Assembly: GCA_013288145.1 (NCBI GenBank)
Contig: JABDCJ010000021.1
Span: 1-38,206, forward strand
DNA length: 38,206 nucleotides
Direction of reading: 5' to 3'
DNA from: Nitrososphaerota archaeon
Lineage (GTDB): Archaea; Thermoproteota; Nitrososphaeria; Nitrososphaerales; CADDZS01
The notes under the pieces were generated by a model. It was not told the DNA's origin, did no database searches, and worked only from the letters and a program-made list of their open reading frames with translations. Below are positions 31,753 to 38,206 of the stretch, in pieces; positions within the stretch are counted from its first letter, which is position 1, and each line of letters starts with the position of its first letter. The position numbers and the translations under genes were made by a program.

Positions 31753-34059
31753 CTAGTATATTGTCGCGAAGTAGAAAGTCTGCTGCTGCATTGGCTCTGT
31801 CGGATTATAGAAGAATCCGTGAATGTTCGAGGTCATGGTGACGAAATAGAGCGGATACACTGTGTATAGCTGCAATACATCATTATTTGCAAACTGGAAC
31901 ATCTGCGATGTCGTCTTGAGTAGATTCGCGTTGTCACCAGCATGTGAATAGTTCAGAGCTTGAGTAGACAGAGTTCCAAGTGTCGTATAGTTAAAGTGCT
32001 GAATTCCGTACCAAGTTCCGCCGGGAGCTAAAAGAGTCCCGGTATAGTCAGTAACCCATGGATAGTCCGCAGTCCAATCGAGCCCGTCGTAAGAGTATGT
32101 CTGTCCTGCAAACGCTTCTGATATCAGTGAACCACTTGGCTCTGGAACCACGGTCACGGTTAGACCCATGTTATACGTTGTGCTGATGTTATTGATCGCT
32201 TGGGCAAGCTGGGTAACGATTGCACCATCGAGTGTATTCCCGCTCGCGTAGTTCATGGGGACTGTCTGTGCAACTGGACTCTTGCACGTGCCACCATTTG
32301 CCTGCAATGCGGCAGAGGAGCATCCGAAGGTGTTGTTGAACTCACCCGCGTTTGCCGGGTGACCGTTGAAGTCAGTGAAATTCTTCAGCGGATTTTCCAT
32401 GGCCTGTAACAATAGATCCTGAGACGCGGTGAGATTGAAGTGGTAGGCAGGAACGATCGAAGTATTGTATGCGCCATTCGGACCGATCCCCGGAGGAACC
32501 AAATTAATCTCAACCTGACCCATGCCGTTGTTATCTTCGACATTCACTAGTGACATGTTCACGGCGTCTGCAAACGCAAGCCTGATTCTTCTATCCGCAA
32601 ACGGCTGGAATGAATAGAACTGGCCCGTAAGAGGATTGGATACGTTGACATTGAATCCAATCGACTGCGAATTCAGAGAAGTGAATGGACCGAGGAGCGA
32701 AACGCCGGATACTACTGATTTGAGTGAACCATTATTAAGCCAGGTACTCCGGTCAGCAACATCGTAAAGATGGTCATTTGTAACCGAGACTATGAGCGGG
32801 GTTCCTGTCTTTGCAGAGTTCTCAATATCAAGCAGTCTTGTTTGAGGCGATGGAACGTAGTTGATGTCAATCGTCTTGATCTGAGGTGTGATCTTCTGCC
32901 CGCCCATGAACTGATACGGACCGCCCCAGTAGCTTGGATTCGCCTGCAGCACAACCTGCTGTGTAGTTGGGCTCCAGCTTTGGAGTGAGTACGGTCCCGT
33001 TCCACCGAGTGAACTTTGCGGCGCAGCATCGTAGTAAGTAGCACCACAACCACCCACTGTCGGTGCGACTCCACAAGTCGATACTTCGTCATCGAAGTAC
33101 TGAGTCATGACTGAAGTTGAATTTCCGCTAAGAGTCGGGTACGGAAGTTTGTAACCGGCTGCTGTCCAGGTGGCAATATCTTTCTGCATTGTATAGTCCG
33201 GTGCGATCATAGGAGCACCCCATGTTGCAAAGAGGTAAGGGAATGCGCCGTCGTAGTGCTGAAGGTTCATAACAAATGTACTTCCACTGGTTATGTGGAC
33301 GAAGTTTTCAGCAAGGACTTGATTCACCCATGCAGGATTGTAAGCTTGATTGTGACCGCTCAAAACATAGCTGAGACTAGTATTCGCAAGTTGTTGCTCG
33401 ATCCACGCCGGGCCATATCCTCCGAGTGAAGAGGGAGAAGACCCATCAATTATGAAACCGCGCATGATTGAGAAATATGCTGCCGTTGAATTGAACTGCT
33501 CTCCATCTGCAAAAGTGATCCCAGTTCGCAGAGCAAAGTTAACGCTCTTGTGATCTGCAGCAATTGTGTAATTCTGCGCGAGCCATGGTATTATCTGAGT
33601 GCCGCTGGTACCATTGTACCAGAGCAGGTACTCATAGATATTGTTCATTATTCCGAGATCGTACCCGATATAGTCTACTGTGGGGTCCAGATATTGAGGA
33701 GTAAAAATTGTCTCGAAAGTCAAGGAAGCTGGAATTGTCCCTGATGAGGAAGTTGAAGAGCTTGATACCGATGAGCTTGAGGAAGATATAGAACTGCTAG
33801 AAGACGAGGAGGAAGAACTTGAGCTTGAAGATAAGGAAGAAGATGAACTTGAGGAAGAGGAAGAACTACTGCTCGGAGCAGAACTTGTAGAAGAAGAAAT
33901 GATGGTAGATGAACTAGATAAGCTCGTCGAAGAGCTTGAGGTAGTGGACTTTGCACTATACAACGCAAAGTAAGCTGCACCGCCGGCGATGAGAATTATT
34001 ACGACTACTACTGCAATAACAAGTGCGATTCTTCCCAGTCCAGTTTTAGAATAATTCAA
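31753..34059 (-). CDS. Extracellular solute-binding protein family 5 (peptide ABC transport), membrane-anchored
   Basis: The protein has 768 residues from TTG. One helix (about 10-34) anchors it, then a very Ser-rich stalk (about 36-110) and a family 5 binding domain (about 112-768). Typical parts are TFETIFTPQYLDPTVDYIGY at its start, RTGITFADGEQFNSTAAYFS, GTGPYSLQSWSPTTQ and RRIRLAFADAVNMSLVNVED. It should capture oligopeptides or similar molecules outside the cell. No permease or ATPase gene is in the window. The nearby S9 and P1 peptidases fit a peptide diet. The domain is long for the family; disulfides are possible (CGVAPTVGGCG). Confidence 0.88.
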   Translation of the reverse strand: MNYSKTGLGRIALVIAVVVVIILIAGGAAYFALYSAKSTTSSSSTSLSSSSTIISSSTSSAPSSSSSSSSSSSSSLSSSSSSSSSSSSSSISSSSSSVSSSSTSSSGTIPASLTFETIFTPQYLDPTVDYIGYDLGIMNNIYEYLLWYNGTSGTQIIPWLAQNYTIAADHKSVNFALRTGITFADGEQFNSTAAYFSIMRGFIIDGSSPSSLGGYGPAWIEQQLANTSLSYVLSGHNQAYNPAWVNQVLAENFVHITSGSTFVMNLQHYDGAFPYLFATWGAPMIAPDYTMQKDIATWTAAGYKLPYPTLSGNSTSVMTQYFDDEVSTCGVAPTVGGCGATYYDAAPQSSLGGTGPYSLQSWSPTTQQVVLQANPSYWGGPYQFMGGQKITPQIKTIDINYVPSPQTRLLDIENSAKTGTPLIVSVTNDHLYDVADRSTWLNNGSLKSVVSGVSLLGPFTSLNSQSIGFNVNVSNPLTGQFYSFQPFADRRIRLAFADAVNMSLVNVEDNNGMGQVEINLVPPGIGPNGAYNTSIVPAYHFNLTASQDLLLQAMENPLKNFTDFNGHPANAGEFNNTFGCSSAALQANGGTCKSPVAQTVPMNYASGNTLDGAIVTQLAQAINNISTTYNMGLTVTVVPEPSGSLISEAFAGQTYSYDGLDWTADYPWVTDYTGTLLAPGGTWYGIQHFNYTTLGTLSTQALNYSHAGDNANLLKTTSQMFQFANNDVLQLYTVYPLYFVTMTSNIHGFFYNPTEPMQQQTFYFATIY
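33729..33950 (-). repeat. Low-complexity poly-Ser stalk coding region
   Basis: This stretch encodes about 75 residues that are mostly Ser with a few Thr, Ala, Val and Ile. On the plus strand it shows repeated GAAGAA/GAGGAA/CTTGAG words. Mixed serine codons are used, so it is not a simple microsatellite. It is a likely O-glycosylated spacer and a site prone to length change. Confidence 0.6.
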
Positions 34060-34157
34060 ATTAAAGTCCGAACGGCAGGTCGTTAGTTAAGCATTTCCGG
34101 AATCTTCTCGATGAAATCTAGAAAGGCCTGTTTATGATCTACTTTTTCGAGGGCTTC

Positions 34158-34178
34158 TGGCCCGGAGGATGCGGGCCA
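34158..34178. promoter_or_regulatory. Stable G/C-rich hairpin upstream of the peptide-binding gene
   Basis: TGGCCCG (34158-34164) and CGGGCCA (34172-34178) form a perfect 7-bp stem with a 7-nt loop. It lies between the dehydratase stop (34247) and the binding-protein start (34059). On the minus strand it is followed by A, not T, so it is not a standard terminator. It may be a leader structure. Confidence 0.35.
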
Positions 34179-34246
34179 ACTGTCATGAAGATCTCAGGAA
34201 TTAGGGCAACCCACCCTTCTTTAGCTGCGAAATCAGTCTAACGGAG

Positions 34247-35401
34247 TCAGGGACTCCACCTGTACTTATCAACAACATTTTGGTCGATCTCAATCCCTAT
34301 CCCGGGAGTATCCGGAACAATTAGTTTTCCATGATTGATCTGGAATTTTTGTTTCGAAAGTTCCGAGATTAGCGGATTTGATTCCTGCTTCAATTCCATC
34401 AGAAATCCATCCGGAGCTGAAGCAACAAGCTGCATCGAAGCGGCGCTGTTAATCGCAGTGCTCCAGTTGTGCGGTACCCATCTTACGTTGTTTATCCATG
34501 CTAGTTCTATTATCCGCTTCATTTCCGAAATGCCCCCTAGCTTGCTTGCATCGGGCTGGATTAGATCCGCTGCGTGCCTTGAAATCACATCAGCAAAGTC
34601 GTAGACCGTATAGAGACCCTCTCCGAATGCTATTGTCACGTCAGTTGAGCTCGTAAGGCGCACGTAACCCGCGAGATCGTCCTGCGGCAGAGCTTCTTCG
34701 AGCCAGAAGATTCCGTGCTTTTCGAGCCGCTTTGCCATTTGAATTGCGTGGTCTGAAGTCCAGTTTACATATCGACCGACGTCAACCATGATATTACCAT
34801 GCGATCCGAAAGCTTCCCTGATTGACGAAACCATCTTTTCGTCCGCTTCAGCATTTGCACCGAATGGCTTCGAGGGGATCATCCCCCAACCAAACTTTAC
34901 CCCAAAATAACCGTCCCGAATGTAACGCAGCCCTTTTTCCGCAGTTCCATTAACATCATCCATATCAAACAACAAACTGGCATACAGCGGGATCTCGTTT
35001 CGATAGCATCCTCCCAATAATCTGGATGCAGGAACGCCGTACGATTTGGCGGCGATATCGACGAGCGCAGTGTCTATTCCGCTCTGAGCGAACGCGGTGA
35101 GACCACGCCTGCCATACCACGAGGTTTCCGAGAATAGCTTCTCCCAGATCTTTCGAAAGTCTCTCGGGTCTGCGTCCTTTAGCCTCGGAACAAACCCTCG
35201 TTCAATCAGCGTTTTCACTGCAAGAGCAGATTCGCCGTATTCGCCGCCGGTACAGCACTCGCCCCAACCGTCGTAGCCTTCATCAGTTTCAATATGAACC
35301 ACAACCTGAAAGCCAGCATATCCACCGACGTTTAGCTCTGACTCGAATGAACCCTTGTCCTGCGCGTAGAGAATGATGGGTTCGATTCTCTTGATCTTCA
35401 T
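34247..35401 (-). CDS. Mandelate racemase/enolase-superfamily sugar-acid dehydratase-like enzyme
   Basis: The protein has 384 residues. The capping domain (1-125) precedes the barrel. Metal ligands are D207 (MVDVGR), E235 (WLEEALP) and E261 (FGEGL). The general-base pair is H311 (VPHNWST) with D284 (IQPDASKLGG), spaced exactly as His297/Asp270 are from the last metal ligand in mandelate racemase. K169 (GVKFGWG) is the first Lys of the usual KxK; the second is Gly. This points to a sugar-acid dehydratase of the mandelate racemase group rather than a muconate enzyme; the substrate is unknown. A TATA-like CCTTAAATAA about 26 nt before the ATG gives a leaderless transcript. Confidence 0.88.
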   Translation of the reverse strand: MKIKRIEPIILYAQDKGSFESELNVGGYAGFQVVVHIETDEGYDGWGECCTGGEYGESALAVKTLIERGFVPRLKDADPRDFRKIWEKLFSETSWYGRRGLTAFAQSGIDTALVDIAAKSYGVPASRLLGGCYRNEIPLYASLLFDMDDVNGTAEKGLRYIRDGYFGVKFGWGMIPSKPFGANAEADEKMVSSIREAFGSHGNIMVDVGRYVNWTSDHAIQMAKRLEKHGIFWLEEALPQDDLAGYVRLTSSTDVTIAFGEGLYTVYDFADVISRHAADLIQPDASKLGGISEMKRIIELAWINNVRWVPHNWSTAINSAASMQLVASAPDGFLMELKQESNPLISELSKQKFQINHGKLIVPDTPGIGIEIDQNVVDKYRWSP

Positions 35402-35547
35402 TATTTTTACGGCGAAACTCTCGTTATTTAAGGAAGAACGAGGCGAAATGTCGAGACAGCAAACGATATCTAGGTTCCGGCGCCGGTAGATAGGAAATAC
35501 GCCGTTACCTGGCGTTGCCTTTTTCTCATTATTTTGGATCTGACAAC

Positions 35548-37017
35548 ATGACGGAATCAGAAAATTTAGACCGGAAAACGGTCCCGCAGAAGGAAGCTCC
35601 GAGCTCGTCCCATGCGACGAGAGTCCTGCTTGTACTTACCGGCGTGGCGTTGCTTGTCAACTACGTCGAAACAATGGTCATCCCTGGAGTTCCAACCATC
35701 CAGAAGGATTTCGCCACCACCGCAACAATAGCCTCCTGGATCACCTCCGCTTATTTGATTGTCGGCAGTGCGGTATCTCCGCTTTTCGGGAAGCTCGGCG
35801 ATATTTACGGAAAGAAGCGGATGTTTCTCATTTCCCTGGTCTTCTATATCGCGGGAGTGGGACTAGCCGGATTTTCACCTTCGATTTACTTTCTTCTTTT
35901 TGCAAGAGCCCTTCAAGGGATCGGTTTTGCCATAATTCCTCTCAGTATCGCGATCATCACTGACGTTTTCCCGAGGGAAAAGGTTGCAGTAGCCCAGGGC
36001 ATCATCAGTGGAACTTTTGCGATCGGAGCTGCAGCTGGGCTGATAATTGGTTCGTATGTCGTCCAGGATCTTGGATGGCAGTACGCGTTTCACACTGCTT
36101 TTGTGCTAAGTATCATCCTCTTTGCCGTAGTCTTCAAGGTTTTGCAGAAAGACATCGTAAAGGCCGTAAACAAGGCGGTCGATTATGCCGGAGCAGCAAT
36201 TCTAATGGCAGGCGTGACCCTGATCTTAGTTTACCTCACGGAGGGACCAAGTCTCGGCTGGCTAAGCGCTGAAGAGATTTTGTTCCTCGTTCCAGGCGCG
36301 GTCCTGACTTTCTCTTTCTTCGTATTTGAAAGCAAGAGGCAGAACCCGCTAATGAAGCTCAGCCTGTTCCGGATAAGAAACGTACTGGTTGCAAACTTGG
36401 TCGGCTTGGTCTCTGGGATCATCATGTTCCTTCTCTTCTTTGCAGTTGTCTACTACGCGCAGCTTCCGAAGCCGTTTGGATTGAGCGAGAATGTTGTCAC
36501 CGCAGGATTGACCCTGGCTCCCTCAACATTGGGTATGCTTATCGGCGGCATCGTAATTGGAAGGTTCCTAGCCCGAATTGGTCCAAAACCAGTCTTGTTT
36601 TTGGGATCTGGAATTCTGGGATTGGGTCAGGTCTTGTTCATTGTCAACAGATCTTCATCTGCATATGTGGCCCTCGATCTTTTTGTAGCGCTGTTTGGAG
36701 TGATCTGCATTCTCGTTCCACTTGTGAATATGCTTGCAATTTCTCTGCCCAGAGACAATGTTGCAGTCGGTTTAGGCATTAACACGATGCTCCGAAATCT
36801 AGGCGGTGCAATAGGGCCGGTAGTTGCAACTACGATAATGGCAACCTACACCACGCAGCTCTCCGCGAACGTTGCTTTGCCCTCGTCGTCGGCCTTCGAC
36901 ATCATCTTCTACATTGGAATCGCGCTTGCCGTAATTGTAGCTGTAATTACTATTGGGGCAAAGAACTATACTTTCAAGAAAACTGCGCAGGTTCCGGCGG
37001 CCGCGCCGGCTCACTGA
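35548..37017 (+). CDS. MFS exporter, DHA2-like (14 helices)
   Basis: The protein has 489 residues from the ATG at 35548; a TTG at 35515 would add 11. It shows about 14 hydrophobic helices. MFS motif A is GKLGDIYGKKRMF after helix 2; ARALQGIGFAIIPLSIAI and GTFAIGAAAGLIIGSYV hold motifs B and C of proton-driven exporters. It should export drugs or other small molecules in exchange for protons. It stands alone, diverging from the dehydratase gene. The last ~15 residues are Pro/Ala-rich and inside. Substrate unknown. Confidence 0.88.
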   Translation: MTESENLDRKTVPQKEAPSSSHATRVLLVLTGVALLVNYVETMVIPGVPTIQKDFATTATIASWITSAYLIVGSAVSPLFGKLGDIYGKKRMFLISLVFYIAGVGLAGFSPSIYFLLFARALQGIGFAIIPLSIAIITDVFPREKVAVAQGIISGTFAIGAAAGLIIGSYVVQDLGWQYAFHTAFVLSIILFAVVFKVLQKDIVKAVNKAVDYAGAAILMAGVTLILVYLTEGPSLGWLSAEEILFLVPGAVLTFSFFVFESKRQNPLMKLSLFRIRNVLVANLVGLVSGIIMFLLFFAVVYYAQLPKPFGLSENVVTAGLTLAPSTLGMLIGGIVIGRFLARIGPKPVLFLGSGILGLGQVLFIVNRSSSAYVALDLFVALFGVICILVPLVNMLAISLPRDNVAVGLGINTMLRNLGGAIGPVVATTIMATYTTQLSANVALPSSSAFDIIFYIGIALAVIVAVITIGAKNYTFKKTAQVPAAAPAH

Positions 37018-37055
37018 GTGCTTTGGGTATTTTCTTCTCCGTTCGTGTACCCACA

Positions 37056-37095
37056 AAATATATTAAGTTACAGTAATTATGCAGTAATCCTACTG
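37056..37095 (+). promoter_or_regulatory. radA promoter with TATA box and repeated operator-like half-sites
   Basis: A TATA-like AATATATTAA (37057-37066) is followed at once by AGTTACAGTAATTATGCAGT and AATC (37066-37089), which matches the element before the gene at 9130 in 19 of 24 positions. TTACAGTAA is a short palindrome, and CAGTA-ATCC-TACTG (37082-37095) an inverted repeat. These lie over the predicted transcript start, leaving a leader of about 50 nt before the ATG at 37140. Confidence 0.5.
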
Positions 37096-37139
37096 TCCTA
37101 TTCGGATTTCAAAGGAAAAACCAAGAGAGAAGAAATACA

Positions 37140-38180
37140 ATGAGCGAAGCTATAGAAGTTGATATTGGCGACCTGCCGGGTGTCGGCCCAGCAACAAAGG
37201 CAAAACTGGAAAGCGGTGGAATAACCACGATTCTGGATCTCGCAGCATCGACCGTGAACGAGCTGGTAGATAACATGAATCTCACCGATGAGACAGCTCA
37301 CAATCTGGTCTTTGAGGCGCAAAAGCTCCTGAGAGATAAGGGCTATCTCGAGAAAGATCTTGTCTCGGCAAACGAACTCTTCGCTAGAAGAGCAAAGATG
37401 CTGAGGTGCACGACGTTTTCCCAGAATCTTGACGGCCTGCTAGCCGGAGGAATCGAGACCCAGTCAGTTACGGAATTTTATGGGGAGTTTGGCTCCGGTA
37501 AAACCCAGATTTGTCATACAACCTGTATTTCTGCACAACTTCCCGTCGAGCAGCACGGACTGAATGGTTCAGCGCTTTACATTGATACTGAATCGACCTT
37601 CAGGCCGGAAAGAATTGCCCAGATTGCACGCGCGAGAGATCTCGATGTCGAAAGCGTCCTGAACCACATTCACGTCGCGAAAATCTACAACGCAAGCCAC
37701 CTCGAACTTATCGTCAGGGCCATGGGTACTCTGATCCAGCAAAACAACATCAAACTAGTAATTGTCGACAGCATAATCAGCCTCCACAGGGCAGAATTCA
37801 TCGGCAGAGGAACGCTCTCTGAGAGACAGCAGAAGCTTAACGGGATAATGCACAGATTGAAGAGAGTTGCAGAGATCTACAATGTTGCGGTAATAATCAC
37901 AAATCAGGTCCAGGCAACTCCGGACACCTTCTTCGGCGACCCCACAAAGGCTGCTGGTGGAAACATCATCGGGCATGCTTCGACTTACAGAATTTACCTA
38001 CGCAAGGCGGGTCAGGAACGCAAGGCAATAATGGTCGACAGCCCAATGCATCCATATGGCGATACAAACTTCATGGTGGTCGAAGCGGGAATTACAGATC
38101 CGCTCGACAAGAAACCCACGAAATTTGTAAAGCCTACGTCAAGACACGCGGATAAAGAAGATTCTCAGTCAGAAGAGTAG
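37140..38180 (+). CDS. radA: DNA repair and recombination protein RadA
   Basis: The protein has 346 residues and appears complete. The N-terminal helix-hairpin-helix DNA-binding domain (DLPGVGPATKAKLESGGITT, about 11-30) leads to the linker (LFARRAKM, with a possible polymerisation Phe at 81). The RecA core (about 95-330) has Walker A GEFGSGKTQ (115-123), ALYIDTESTFRPERI and Walker B LVIVD (206-210), then LSERQQKLN and VIITNQVQATPDTFFGDPTK with loop regions. It forms filaments on single-stranded DNA and drives strand exchange. The last ~20 residues are a charged tail. There is no intein. The core is closest in style to thaumarchaeal RadA (inference). Confidence 0.96.
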   Translation: MSEAIEVDIGDLPGVGPATKAKLESGGITTILDLAASTVNELVDNMNLTDETAHNLVFEAQKLLRDKGYLEKDLVSANELFARRAKMLRCTTFSQNLDGLLAGGIETQSVTEFYGEFGSGKTQICHTTCISAQLPVEQHGLNGSALYIDTESTFRPERIAQIARARDLDVESVLNHIHVAKIYNASHLELIVRAMGTLIQQNNIKLVIVDSIISLHRAEFIGRGTLSERQQKLNGIMHRLKRVAEIYNVAVIITNQVQATPDTFFGDPTKAAGGNIIGHASTYRIYLRKAGQERKAIMVDSPMHPYGDTNFMVVEAGITDPLDKKPTKFVKPTSRHADKEDSQSEE

Positions 38181-38206
38181 AGGGTTTGACCTCTCTCTTC
38201 CTTACC

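Noticed and set aside
1..38206. tRNA, rRNA, CRISPR, transposase or integrase signs
   Set aside because: None were found by eye on either strand; no dedicated RNA search could be run.

Overview
This is a 38.2 kb stretch of archaeal DNA, most likely from a member of the Thaumarchaeota (Nitrososphaeria) or a close relative. The case rests on an archaeal-type RadA recombinase with a helix-hairpin-helix N-terminus, an archaeal pilin-type signal on a surface protein, two small flavin/F420-type PPOX proteins, membrane-anchored exoproteins with Ser/Thr-rich stalks, many TTG/GTG starts, and A/T-rich TATA-like boxes about 25-30 nt before start codons (leaderless transcription). The size is typical of a fosmid insert. 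I see no rRNA, tRNA, CRISPR array or insertion sequence, and no ammonia-oxidation gene. The lineage is an inference from protein character, not from a marker search.

Layout. 1-5.9 kb: a surface protein with a pilin-like N-terminus, cut by the left edge, diverges from a KaiC/ArlH-like protein whose Walker A loop is destroyed. Two hypothetical proteins follow, each ending in a clear hairpin/T-run, then a membrane-tethered PstS-type phosphate-binding protein diverging from a Thr-rich anchored protein. 5.9-9.2 kb: a beta-CASP/RNase J-like nuclease and several small proteins, two with CxxC knuckles. 9.3-14.6 kb: a dense minus-strand region of very small genes (zinc-knuckle, ribbon-helix-helix, one- and two-helix membrane proteins) around a PPOX flavoprotein and a Na+/H+ antiporter. 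Several of these small genes appear broken by single-base changes. 15.4-17.1 kb: an anchored cyclophilin, a hypothetical protein and a second PPOX protein.

17.2-22.4 kb is a glycan operon: GT4 glycosyltransferase, GT-C-like membrane glycosyltransferase and MOP-family flippase, all minus strand and overlapping or tightly spaced. 23-27 kb holds a methyltransferase, an alkaline-phosphatase-superfamily enzyme whose 3' end overlaps a convergent ribbon-helix-helix gene, and a GH99-like secreted glycoside hydrolase interrupted by an in-frame TGA. 27-37 kb looks like peptide and sugar-acid scavenging: class III aminotransferase, P1-family aminopeptidase, S9 prolyl-oligopeptidase-type peptidase, a family 5 peptide-binding protein on a poly-Ser stalk, an enolase-superfamily sugar-acid dehydratase and a 14-helix drug/solute exporter. 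The window ends with radA.

Taken together the genes suggest a heterotroph that takes up peptides and sugars and has a glycosylated surface. The most unusual items are the pseudo-ATPase beside the pilin-like protein, a palindromic promoter element shared by radA and a small coiled-coil gene, a pair of CxxC-x21-HxxC micro-proteins, and a cluster of small genes carrying frameshifts or in-frame stops (real decay or sequencing error).
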